From Branchiostoma floridae (lineage: Eukaryota > Chordata > Leptocardii > Amphioxiformes > Branchiostomatidae): a stretch of DNA of 64,000 bases. The notes beneath the pieces are model-generated. The model did not search any database, was not told the DNA's origin, and worked only from the letters and a program-made list of their open reading frames with translations. Within the stretch, counting starts at the first letter, position 1. Each line of letters starts with the position of its first letter. The stretch spans positions 19,607,111 to 19,671,110 of the forward strand of contig NC_049992.1 in the NCBI RefSeq assembly GCF_000003815.2, read 5' to 3'. The position numbers were made by a program, and so were the translations under genes. Below, piece by piece: positions 56,901-61,834 of this stretch.

Positions 56901-57692
56901 TAGGAAAAGTGAGCAGTCGCAGGAGACGGTTGGAGCAAACACCGTGGTGATGAGAAAACTCGGGCGGGAGAACAGGGAACGGAGACCGAGGAGCGGCAGT
57001 GGGGAGGACGGCCTTGTCAAGTTCATGAAGAGAGCTCTACCCGATGAGGTAGGTTTGAAGCATTCTCGCTGTTATAGCTCCGTAAGGTCTTGTGGGGGCA
57101 AAGTAGTAGATTAAAGCCAACTAGTCTAAAATCTATTAAACACACAGTAATATTGTAAATATCTAGACAAAGAACTGTTGGCAAATAAGGGGCTGCAAAT
57201 TTGACTTTAGTGTTGGTTATTAGACCAGAATTCATCAGAACTTCTCACGTGTACACTTGGAACCCTGACTAAGAATCGTGACTTATTGTTTGTGTTTCGT
57301 AAAAATTTACTCTTTGCATGAAGACATAGATTTGTAGCACCACAGGAAGAATAGCTAACAGAAATGTCAAGATAATTGTGGATCGAAATAGATTCAAAGT
57401 CAAAGACTAAATACGTTTGTTTTTATATTATAAAGATTCAAACTTTCCTCACGTTTGTCCGCAGGCTACGCCGGAGATGTGCGCCTTCGCCCTCCAAGCT
57501 ACAAACTGTAACGTGGAGCAGGCGAACAAGTTTGTGAAACTTCAGCTGCGCACGCGCCAGGACTACTCCCAACCTGACGTCAGAGCGCATGCGCTTCGGC
57601 GCCTGAAGCAAAACAACTGGGACATCAACAGGACCGCGCGGGTGCTTCTGGGAGAAGATGAGGACAAGCACTCTGTTGGGAAACTTCAGTAG
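27978..57692 (+). CDS. TNK2-like: ACK/TNK-family non-receptor tyrosine kinase
   Basis: Sixteen coding exons (about 1033 residues recovered) join with consistent phases except across the gap at 51765-52510. Order: SAM-like N-terminus (exons 1-2), tyrosine kinase (exons 3-8), SH3 (exons 9-10), disordered linker (11-15), two UBA-like modules (16). Kinase landmarks: GKGEFGIV glycine loop, CAVKTL lysine, EATIM helix-C glutamate, HRDLAARN catalytic loop, [11 protein letters not shown], activation-loop [33 protein letters not shown]. The N-terminal SAM, ACK-like 'FAWCAPE' and 'SELAPLRSL', the kinase-then-SH3 order and C-terminal UBA identify the ACK (TNK2)/TNK1 family, cytosolic kinases linked to endocytosis and receptor trafficking. 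Length matches ACK, but no CRIB motif follows the SH3 in the exons seen, a TNK1-like trait. Exon 15 has two YDVP motifs suited to SH2 binding. Introns hold many transposons, and exons 7 and 12 have acceptor-copy arrays. Confidence 0.92.
28333..28975. mobile_element. TIR element with 9-bp target duplication (Mutator-like)
   Basis: GGACATAGG flanks both ends (28333-28341 and 28967-28975). The body 28342-28966 opens ggaacgggttttctgcgcgt and closes cgcacaaaaccccaaccc, imperfect inverted repeats. It is full of subterminal 'cacgcgcaa/gcgcgtgaa' motifs and has an internal direct repeat 'cccttgggaata(g/a)g(t/c)taatttgcatatt'. A 9-bp duplication is typical of MULEs; non-autonomous. Confidence 0.8.
29859..29960. 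repeat. (GT)n microsatellite
   Basis: About 75 uninterrupted bases of gt, then tttgtgtgtgtgtttgtg. Confidence 0.95.
30390..30575. mobile_element. Short inverted-repeat element, 'cagccggagc' family, copy 1
   Basis: Opens ggctaagctccaactgtttt and closes acagccggagcctaacctct then gctt. Relatives with the same ends: 33330-33492 and 50359-50541. Confidence 0.65.
30987..31060 (-). tRNA. tRNA-like sequence, probably pseudogene or SINE head
   Basis: On the minus strand: tggcgcagtggttaaag is an exact A box, and 5-bp stem cccgg / loop ttcgaat / stem ccggg is an exact T arm with B box ggttcgaatcc, 33 bases later, followed by a T run that would terminate Pol III. However, the seven bases before position 8 (ttcgcac) do not pair with those after the T arm (gaggtag), so a functional acceptor stem is not formed. 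Confidence 0.35.
31729..31932. mobile_element. MITE, 'aaatgcatttacagta' family, copy 2
   Basis: Carries 'ttcgcggtggtcgctttaccg', 'aaaaccaccgcgaacatttttcc' and ends 'gaactaaaatgcatttacagta'. Confidence 0.8.
32080..32744. other. Assembly gap (665 N)
   Basis: Run of N; bordered on the right by a TG microsatellite, which may have caused it. Confidence 1.
32745..32910. repeat. TG/CG microsatellite
   Basis: tgtgtg with tgcg and ttgt interruptions, directly beside the gap. Confidence 0.95.
33330..33492. mobile_element. Short inverted-repeat element, 'cagccggagc' family, copy 2
   Basis: tttcggctccgactgttttt on the left, aaaaacagccggagcaaaac on the right: clean inverted pair. No ORF. Confidence 0.75.
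33525..33850 (-). repeat. Dispersed repeat, inverted copy of 50770-51195
   Basis: 'tttattgagacacgacaaaagtacagcgac', 'aaggtctacacgtataac', 'gtctagcttgtcatttacac' and 'tatatttgcctacttgtacac' all appear reverse-complemented at 50770-51195. Looks like a LINE or SINE 3' part. Confidence 0.7.
33939..34396 (+). repeat. Pair of ~95-bp direct repeats enclosing an 'acagtcaaacctgt' MITE remnant
   Basis: 'tatccactttctaatctaatc...ggctaatcg(g/t)tgggctacag' occurs at 33940-34030 and 34298-34390. Between them is a degraded copy of the 19104 family (acagtcaaacctgtctgagc, then cgaccacctggcc twice). Confidence 0.65.
34430..34610 (+). repeat. Dispersed repeat family, copy 1
   Basis: 'ataggcgggactaaatcgcaagggtctggagtgagctgccatt' and 'caggtgacctcaatacgacagt' recur at 43215-43390 (plus) and 52745-52935 (minus). 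Confidence 0.75.
34716..34917. mobile_element. Long-hairpin MITE
   Basis: The arms are reverse complements over ~74 bases with three mismatches: left tttacaaatcaagaattgag then ctcggccgagttgtcagcga...; right ...tcgcttacaactcggccgag then ctaaattcttgatttgtaaa. The loop is ~28 bases. A relative lies at 54373-54543. Confidence 0.9.
35262..35393 (+). CDS. TNK2-like: Kinase exon 2 (SAM-like, part 2)
   Basis: Acceptor cattccgctgtacag|; 44 codons, phase 0 both sides; donor aagaag|gtgagt. [19 protein letters not shown] matches the ACK SAM helix-5 region (NEDLEKIGMGRPGQRRL type). Confidence 0.9.
35437..36891. mobile_element. TTAA-flanked TIR element
   Basis: Flanked by TTAA (35437-35440 and 36888-36891). 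The termini ggtggggtcacacatgcgta and tacgcaagtgtgaccccacc continue as ~105-base inverted repeats (ctcaaacggacttgaatata against catacggacttaaatatata). TTAA duplications are typical of piggyBac-type elements; no transposase here. It begins 44 bases after the exon 2 donor. The interior repeats 'taacgtttgttac' at least four times (35980-36350). Confidence 0.8.
35731..35942. mobile_element. MITE, 'aaatgcatttacagta' family, copy 3, nested
   Basis: tactgtaaatgcagaaatgt ... ttaaatgcatttacagta, inserted inside the TTAA element 35437-36891. Best-preserved of the three copies, with 'gaaattaaatccaccgcgaa' motifs facing each other. Confidence 0.85.
36892..37489 (+). other. Rest of kinase intron 2
   Basis: Includes a purine-rich 'agataga' microsatellite-like stretch at 37024-37095. 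Nothing else seen. Confidence 0.5.
37490..37681 (+). CDS. TNK2-like: Kinase exon 3 (linker and glycine loop)
   Basis: Acceptor gacccacacag|; 64 codons, phase 0; donor cagagg|gtgggt. It ends in [20 protein letters not shown], the ATP-binding glycine-rich loop of the kinase domain, preceded by a polar linker from the SAM-like region. Confidence 0.92.
37835..38105. repeat. CA-rich microsatellite, compound
   Basis: acacaca with cgca, cata and aaca interruptions. Confidence 0.95.
38728..39055. repeat. CA/CG microsatellite with an 84-bp internal duplication
   Basis: The block 'catacaaacaaacacacacg' then 'cacgcacgcacgtacgtacg' then 'cgcgtaca' starts at 38761 and again at 38845. A second repeated motif, 'acacacgcacacacacagaaacac', follows. 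Nearly pure alternating purine-pyrimidine. Confidence 0.95.
39785..40115 (-). mobile_element. LINE 3' fragment
   Basis: The minus strand reads [18 protein letters not shown] then [15 protein letters not shown], the usual C-terminal 'F--R----WN-LP-----S---FK--L' end of CR1/L2-like RT polyproteins. A short-period tail (tcatttcatttcattta) lies at 39786. No longer open. Confidence 0.65.
40857..41221. mobile_element. TTAA-flanked hairpin element
   Basis: TTAA at 40857 and 41218 flank aggcaacctaagcaatatta ... gcgatattgcttaggttgcct. The interior is also inverted (gcggttaaaaacagcccaga / cccgtgctgtttttaactgc). Non-coding. Confidence 0.8.
43024..43179 (+). CDS. TNK2-like: Kinase exon 4 (beta-3 lysine, helix C)
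   Basis: Acceptor tttcatactcttcag|; 52 codons, phase 0; donor atgatg|gtaggg. CAVKTL holds the ATP-anchoring lysine; FFKEATIM the helix-C glutamate; then [13 protein letters not shown]. Confidence 0.93.
43215..43390 (+). repeat. Dispersed repeat family, copy 2
   Basis: 'caataggcggggctaaatcg', 'ctggagcgagctgccattcg' and 'ccttaatacgacagtaattg'. It starts 36 bases after the exon 4 donor; same orientation as 34430-34610. Confidence 0.75.
43391..43883 (+). other. Rest of kinase intron 4
   Basis: No feature seen. Confidence 0.4.
43884..44075 (+). CDS. TNK2-like: Kinase exon 5 (hinge to catalytic loop)
   Basis: Acceptor ttttcactcataatcag|; 64 codons, phase 0; donor actttg|gtaagc. [14 protein letters not shown] is the ACK-like hinge; [13 protein letters not shown] is the tyrosine-kinase catalytic loop with the catalytic Asp and Asn. 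Confidence 0.95.
44076..44629 (+). other. Kinase intron 5; nothing recognised
   Basis: A C run at 44440-44450. No repeat family assigned. Confidence 0.4.
44630..44724 (+). CDS. TNK2-like: Kinase exon 6 (DFG and activation loop)
   Basis: Acceptor ttacttgacacag|; 31 codons plus two bases (TG of Trp); donor gcatg|gtgagt. [20 protein letters not shown] includes the DFG metal-binding motif and a tyrosine aligned with the ACK autophosphorylation site; ends KLPFA(W). Confidence 0.95.
44871..44916 (-). repeat. tRNA 5'-half-like fragment beside the array
   Basis: The minus strand reads gtggcgtaactggtagagcg then ttcggcat: exact A box (tggcgtaactgg) and D-arm with no B box. It ends where the 61-bp array begins. 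Confidence 0.4.
44913..48336 (+). repeat. 61-bp tandem array of the exon 7 splice acceptor
   Basis: From the first acceptor copy (44955) to the real exon start (48313) is 3358 bases. That equals 55 x 61 + 3, which fits the four 62-base units (tttctg variant) and one 60-base unit (gtgtcaacag) I can see. Each unit holds a branch-like gttaac, the pyrimidine tract ttctcgttggttcctgttgt, gcctaag, then gtgtgcacca and gaagcgattaacg. The last two phrases copy the first ~20 bases of exon 7 (gtgtgcaccagaagccatta). Variants at fixed positions (caCcag/caTcag/caGcag; tCttgcc/tCCtgcc/tTTtgcc; gGttcc/gAttcc) show drift. The ORFs inside are artefacts of the period. Confidence 0.97.
48313..48439 (+). CDS. TNK2-like: Kinase exon 7 (APE motif and helix F)
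   Basis: Acceptor tgtgtcttgcctaag|; the first base completes Trp, then [20 protein letters not shown] and [20 protein letters not shown]; donor gaacag|gtacgt. The real copy is recognised because it alone continues into kinase sequence (gccattaacgagttcgtctt). Confidence 0.95.
48508..48893. mobile_element. Inverted-repeat element
   Basis: catcatcctcctaacgcccg on the left against cgtgcgtaggaggatgcat on the right, with a second inner 'accatcctcctacgcccgat'. Non-coding. Confidence 0.6.
49121..50190. mobile_element. Complete TIR element, 'aaagccccggtcacaaagcg' family
   Basis: The left end aaagccccggtcacaaagcg then cgtacgattccttgcgat is the reverse complement of the right end aatcgtacgcgctttgtgac then cggggcttt. 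TA adjoins both ends, compatible with a TA target. 1.07 kb, no transposase. A partial copy opens the window (1-276). Confidence 0.85.
50359..50541. mobile_element. Short inverted-repeat element, 'cagccggagc' family, copy 3
   Basis: ggttcggcttcgactgtttt on the left, aaaaaacagcctgagtcggt then cctctgcttgg on the right. Confidence 0.65.
50770..51195 (+). repeat. Dispersed repeat, split by a MITE
   Basis: Inverted copy of 33525-33850, interrupted at about 50908-51115 by a 'cctaagtcacatttaatttcc ... gtgaccttagcc' element. The last part (ttatcgtgtcaataaatata) runs to the exon 8 acceptor. Confidence 0.65.
50908..51115. mobile_element. Nested MITE with 'cccggccgggc' ends
   Basis: gcctaagtcacatttaattt ... 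ccggggcccgg against ccggccgggccc ... gggaatgtgaccttagcc. Another part of the same family borders the gap (52511-52575). Confidence 0.65.
51204..51353 (+). CDS. TNK2-like: Kinase exon 8 (C-lobe end)
   Basis: Acceptor atctgtaaattgcag|; 50 codons, phase 0; donor caagag|gtacgc. [19 protein letters not shown] is subdomain XI of the kinase (CW--kP--RPTF). Confidence 0.94.
51611..51715 (+). CDS. TNK2-like: Kinase exon 9 (start of SH3, end uncertain)
   Basis: Acceptor ttttttcaaatttgcag|; reads [20 protein letters not shown] then MTLRL. Two phase-0 donors are possible, ctg|gtgacg at 51686 or ccg|gtgaat at 51716. Neither phase fits exon 10 directly, so an exon is probably missing in the adjacent gap. 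Confidence 0.7.
51765..52510. other. Assembly gap (746 N) inside the kinase SH3 region
   Basis: Run of N. The phase mismatch between exons 9 and 10 and the missing middle of the SH3 domain indicate that coding sequence is lost here. Confidence 1.
52745..52935 (-). repeat. Dispersed repeat family, copy 3
   Basis: Reverse complement of the 34430 and 43215 copies (gcagctcgcttcagaccctc, gatttagccccgcctattgt). Confidence 0.75.
52989..53131 (+). CDS. TNK2-like: Kinase exon 10 (end of SH3)
   Basis: Acceptor tatctttcctactcgcag|; first base completes a codon; [20 protein letters not shown] is the W-x-G-x(n)-G-F-F-P half of an SH3 domain. Then a Lys/Ala/Glu-rich stretch. Donor aagaaaa|gtacga, leaving one base. 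No CRIB motif follows. Confidence 0.88.
53304..53349 (+). CDS. TNK2-like: Kinase exon 11
   Basis: Acceptor gtcaacactatag|; 46 nt, one base in and two out: [15 protein letters not shown](T). Small, but flanked by good sites (gaaac|gtaagc), and phase agrees with both neighbours. Confidence 0.75.
53739..54170 (+). repeat. 120-bp tandem copies of the exon 12 acceptor and 5' exon
   Basis: Copies of gcacaacag|tcggccatcc then tctaagcatgacggcttcaa start at 53813, 53933 and 54053 (period 120), and the real exon at 54171 (period 118). Each copy keeps 49 exon bases up to aagttcta, then diverges to aagtacatgtaaaa|gtaaga (or acaa|gtaaga). Each is thus a 61-nt acceptor-to-donor segment (53813-53873, 53933-53993, 54053-54113). 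In the exon 12 frame each ends TTC TAA. Confidence 0.92.
54171..54308 (+). CDS. TNK2-like: Kinase exon 12
   Basis: Acceptor gtctattgcacaacag|; takes one base, gives two. [20 protein letters not shown] then a basic, Ser/Gly-rich stretch. Donor gtattg|gtaggt. It alone of the four copies continues past TTC TAC ATG. Confidence 0.8.
54373..54543. mobile_element. Hairpin MITE, relative of 34716-34917
   Basis: acatgtagcgaaaatcgatc ... gatcgattttcgctacatgt, with an inner 'ctctaaattacgaggaggca' against 'atgcctcctcgtaatttag', the latter phrase repeated twice at the right. Confidence 0.85.
54829..54863 (+). CDS. TNK2-like: Kinase exon 13 (35 nt)
   Basis: Acceptor cattctcgttgcag|; completes Cys, then [11 protein letters not shown]; donor gcccg|gtaaga. 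Microexon supported by phase on both sides. Confidence 0.7.
55296..55468 (+). CDS. TNK2-like: Kinase exon 14
   Basis: Acceptor ttttttttcatattatcag|; two bases complete Asp; [20 protein letters not shown] then an acidic, Pro/Gly-rich linker and [16 protein letters not shown]; donor gaaccg|gtatgt. YENL is a possible SH2-binding tyrosine. Confidence 0.85.
55519..55777. mobile_element. Hairpin MITE
   Basis: aaggtggtatctaactgcac then ttgggg on the left, cccaagtgcagtgagatgtc then acctt on the right; inner 'gcggggttcg / cgaaccccgc'. It sits in kinase intron 14. Confidence 0.8.
55981..57048 (+). CDS. TNK2-like: Kinase exon 15 (long disordered tail)
   Basis: Acceptor ctaacttttgcag|; 356 codons, phase 0; donor gatgag|gtaggt. 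It starts with Pro-rich and tyrosine motifs ([19 protein letters not shown]), suited to SH2 and SH3 partners. It then becomes a Ser/Lys/Thr-rich, low-complexity region with RQSPK twice ([18 protein letters not shown]). It ends [12 protein letters not shown], leading into the UBA part. Confidence 0.92.
57465..57692 (+). CDS. TNK2-like: Kinase exon 16 (UBA-like pair, stop)
   Basis: Acceptor cacgtttgtccgcag|; 75 codons and TAG. Two short helical modules, [20 protein letters not shown] and [20 protein letters not shown], have the UBA pattern (hydrophobic helix, '-N-W/C-(N/D)-E-A---L'). C-terminal UBA is known for ACK, where it binds ubiquitin. Confidence 0.9.
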   Translation, partial: ATPEMCAFALQATNCNVEQANKFVKLQLRTRQDYSQPDVRAHALRRLKQNNWDINRTARVLLGEDEDKHSVGKLQ

Positions 57693-58858
57693 GACGTTTG
57701 CTGTCCGTTGAAACTGTCAATCATTGTTGTTGTGTTTCAATCATTGGTGTCAGACCAAAAATTGGCTTCTTGTGTACCTCTACTGCTGTGGACGTGTGAT
57801 CGATCGAAAAATTCGTTGGGGAAATCTAAATCGTATTTCAAGTCAAGTGTGAGATGAATTGTGCATTCCAATGAAAGGTACTGCGTTTGGGGGTTTAAAG
57901 TATTATTGATCTGAAAAAGGCTATTGTAAACTTTTAAAAAGAACGGATTAAAGAAAAGATTAAAGTTATTTTGCGTTTAAAGGAGGATTTACATATGCGC
58001 CAGTGGGTAAGGAAAGGGGATCACCAATGGATCGTTGAACCGAATGAAGGCTATATTTTACATGTTTCATGATGGAACTGATGGTCACGTGGTTATCACG
58101 TAGCTATCACGTGTTTTTCACGTGATTGTAATAACGGAGGTTTACGGCTGGAGAATACGTTAATGCGTGCTGAGGCAATGTATATATTGTTGGCTTGTAC
58201 AGATGAAGGATATTTGTGTATTGAATGCTTGCGAAACGTTTGTATAAGAGAAGATGAGAAAAGAGTAAGAGAAAGGTATTTTTCAAGAGTAATAAGATGC
58301 GAAAATTACGAAATTGTGCCATACATGTGCAGTTGAAGTCTGAAGTTGGAATTCTTAAGAGTTGTTTCGATTATGTATGCGTATTCAGGTCAATGTGTTT
58401 GTTACATCAATTGTTGTATTTTTGGCTTTTAGTATTTTGCCACCGAAGAAAATCAACTTGACCTCATGAAAAAAGTGAGACAGTCTATTTTTTTGTGTTG
58501 ATGATTTCTTTTTCATAAGCAGAAAACTACAAGGCCCGGCTACATGAAGACGCGTGAAATAGAATTACATGTAATATGCCTTCAGAAAAAAAAGACGATC
58601 TTTATAATTAGAGCCTGTAGACGTCATATAAGAAGGTACGCTCCTTAACCGTTTCAACCCTACCAACAGTTCGAATGATAATTCTCAAGAAAGAATTCGA
58701 AGGTTAAACTAGCCCTTCTTGATCATCTGGTCTGTTCATCTAGAAACGCCCTTTCAAACAATGTACTGTGGAAGCCGCTTAATTGCACACCCCATTTGCC
58801 AGAGTATTTCGTGCAATAATCCGAATGGTGCAACGAAGCACGGTGCCATGGTACTAAA
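57693..58858 (+). other. Kinase 3'UTR and intergenic tail
   Basis: ATTAAA hexamers at 57948 and 57959 are candidate polyadenylation signals. Several 'cacgtg(a/g)' phrases at 58086-58125. No gene seen. Confidence 0.4.
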
Positions 58859-59396
58859 TAGGGGTGGGTACCGGTACTGAAAATTCAGGTAGTCTGTGGA
58901 ACACAAACTCCGCTGTCCAGGGCTGTAACTGGCTCCTTCCTTCAGGGGCCGGCGGATGTTTGTCGGGCTGCTATAAGCGAGATTTAATCAGGCTAAGGTC
59001 CAGGAGATCAGGTCAAGATCCGTACCTGAACCTGGACCTGATTCAGTATATGAACACATGTGAATGGACAATCCTCAGAACAATAGTCTACTTCGCTATA
59101 AAGCAATATACATGGTGGAGTATTTGACTCCCACACAATCCTGCAAGACTAACTACCTTACAAGTACGATTGACTGTACAAATTGGTAGAAACAAGCAGG
59201 TTTCATCAAAGCTGCTTGGTAGAAATGACTATAAACTTTACTTCACTCTTGTTGTAAGATCCCAAAATGTTTGAATTCTTGATCATATAATCTGTTTATT
59301 TTCTAATAGGTCCAACATCCGGTCTATCGAACTTTTTCAGGTCCGGTTTTTCCGGACCGGTCCAATAAAAAAAAACGATGCACCGGTACCCACCAC
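58859..59396. mobile_element. TIR element, 'gggtgggtaccggt' ends
   Basis: ggggtgggtaccggtactga on the left, gcaccggtacccaccac on the right. The interior repeats 'tcaggtccggtttttccgg'. A partial relative is at 4790-4998. The ORF at 58864-59127 has no support. Confidence 0.75.
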
Positions 59397-59404
59397 GAGT
59401 ACTA

Positions 59405-59535
59405 AACTTGGCACTTGTCCGTGGTACTTAACATCACACAGGAACTCCTGTCCATGGTACTGAATATTACACAAAGAAACATTTGTCCATGGTACTGAAC
59501 ATTACACACAGAAACAGCCGTCCCCGGTATATGTA
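59405..59535. repeat. ~35-bp minisatellite at an assembly gap
   Basis: 'gtccatggtactgaa(t/c)attacaca(a/c)agaaac' recurs about three and a half times up to the N run, so the array probably continues into the gap. Confidence 0.85.
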
Positions 59536-59545
59536 TATCATTAAT

Positions 59546-59645
59546 NNNNNNNNNNNNNNNNNNNNNNNNNNNNNNNNNNNNNNNNNNNNNNNNNNNNNNN
59601 NNNNNNNNNNNNNNNNNNNNNNNNNNNNNNNNNNNNNNNNNNNNN
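59546..59645. other. Assembly gap (100 N, likely unsized)
   Basis: Exactly 100 N, the usual placeholder for unknown length. Confidence 1.
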
Positions 59646-60029
59646 ATGTACATATGTAGGAATTATGGGAAAGTTGTTGTGTTTTAACAGAAAGAAGTAC
59701 CTTTACAATAATATTCTTCTTTTTTTTTTGCAAGTTCATGCCCGCAGGCTAAATGCACAAATGACCACAAGTGGTCTACATAATTGATGAAAAGGAACAA
59801 CAACTTAACTTATACAGTAGTTTCAACTTAACTTATGGAAAATGATCTAAACTATCTAATGTATAGTTAAAAGCGTGTCTCTCCAGGGAACATCATAATC
59901 ATAATTGTACTGTAATCGTTAATCGCTACATCTGATATTTTCTTCTCTCTTTCAAAAACACACGCAGAAATATTAACATATGTATTTATCACATAATCAT
60001 TTGTGCATGACATTCAGTATTTAAAAGTA

Positions 60030-60250
60030 TCCTAGTGAGACATTTTCTTTCAGGCAGAGTATAAATGCTCTTTTAGACAGAGGATAAATGATCCTTCAAG
60101 CAGAGGGTCCATCCTAATTTATGCAGAGAATTTATCCTCTATCAGGCAGAGTAGAAATACTCCTTCAGGCAGAGGGTCCATCCTCCTTCATGCAGAGTAT
60201 TTATACTCTATCAGAGTATATATCGTCCTTCAGGCGGAGTACACATCCTC
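60030..60250. repeat. Degenerate short tandem repeat
   Basis: 'ccttcaggcagagtatttat'-like units (ttcaggcagagtataaatgc, tcaagcagagggtccatcct, tcaggcggagtacacatcct) repeat about nine times with a ~24-bp period. Confidence 0.75.
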
Positions 60251-61008
60251 CACGTTGCTGGACAATTGCTTAGATTCATAACATATCCTCAGTTAGGCTG
60301 GATTAGTTTTGATTTGTTTGATTATAAATCCTCATCTATTAGTTTGTGGTTACTTGAAGAAAGTTTCTTAAAAATACAAATACCAAGTCATGAAGGCTGC
60401 ATTTTTAGATATCATATTAAAGAAACCAATAAGAGCCGAAGAAGAAGATTAAAGAAAAGCTTAATTTTTGTGTTTTGAAGCCTAAAAAGGGAATAAAATG
60501 GATTTTCCCTTGTTATTTTGGAATCTGTTCTGTATACATAAAAGTTGTGCCATATGGGTGGGGTAAGTAATAATTGAGGGCAGATTATGCTAAATAAGAC
60601 ACCAACTGTGAGGAAATGTTGAAAAGTACTATATAACTAGATATCATTGGATTCAATGCATACTTTGTCAGTTTGTTACATCTTCTTTTGAATTATACGT
60701 ATGCCTTGGGTATTAAGAGTACTTTACACTTACTTATTTCTCTTACTTTAGTGTAAAAACATTATATATAATCATTTATATACATTGCTAATTACTGTAT
60801 TGATTAGGTCTTTATCAGTTGTCTATCTAAGTTGTACCAAGAAGAATGCATTAAGAACAGGTTTTAGTAATCTTCTTTTCATTCTTAGAAACTCTGTTTA
60901 TGTATGATGGAATACGTAGTTTTTAAATTGTCCTAATGTACGTAACATGATATTCAAAGTTTTACCGGTCCCATTAAAAGATATAAAAACAAATCGACAT
61001 GACTGCCA
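60251..61008 (-). other. Probable GPCR 3'UTR and flank
   Basis: Follows the GPCR stop codon on the minus strand. No clear AATAAA on the minus strand close by. AT-rich, no ORF support. Confidence 0.35.
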
Positions 61009-61376
61009 CTACAGCGAGTCATGGTCAGGTTTGCTACCAGATGACAGTGTGCTCAGCTCAAATGTCGGCGATGCCTGTGCAGCCGGAGAAAAAGACGAAC
61101 TCTCATTAACAGCATGCGGACCCTGGTCCTTATGTCCACTGCAGCTGAGCTTCTTCCACCACTTCCTTATGTCCTCCCTCATCACACAGTGGAAGACGAA
61201 GATGAAGAGGCCCTGAAGGGTGTTGAAGATGCAGAACAGATAGGCGAACACAGCGCGTGCGTCGTTGATGACGAAGAAGCCGAACACCCATGTGAGACCA
61301 AACAGAGCCATGATGCTGAAGGCTCGACGGATCTGGCGCGTTATCCGATTATGGTCTGAGTCGCTGAACTTATTAG
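61009..61376 (-). CDS. Adhesion GPCR last exon (TM6, TM7, C-tail)
   Basis: Acceptor catgtacag|; two bases complete Ala; 121 codons and TAG. ICL3 DHNRITRQIRRAFSIM, TM6, TM7, then REDIRKWWKKL and a Ser-rich tail ending DHDSL. Confidence 0.92.
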
Positions 61377-61789
61377 CTGTACATGAAAATAAAAATTTAC
61401 TTATACTTTTTACCTCAAGACCTAGGCACAACAATGCCCATCAAGGCCTTTTGTGGGGCCAAATAGACCAATAATGCTGGTGGCTTAATCAATACTGACC
61501 TACACCTCATTAGTCATATATCATCTTACCTATGGCTAAGTTACTAAGTGTCTTGAAGTTGGGTTTCTATTTATATTGGAAGAACATTTGTATTCTTATT
61601 TATATTGGAAGAACATTTGTATTCTTCGTTTGAAGGAATCAACAATGTTCAACTGCCATTTTTTTCTGTTAATGTGTTATGTATATTTTTTCCATGTGCA
61701 ACTTCTGTATCTGCAAACTCTAAATATATATATTTATGGTTTGTGTCCCTGTACGGCGGATTGTGTGTTGCTGTCATGGCATATGTGTG

Positions 61790-61834
<45 letters not shown>

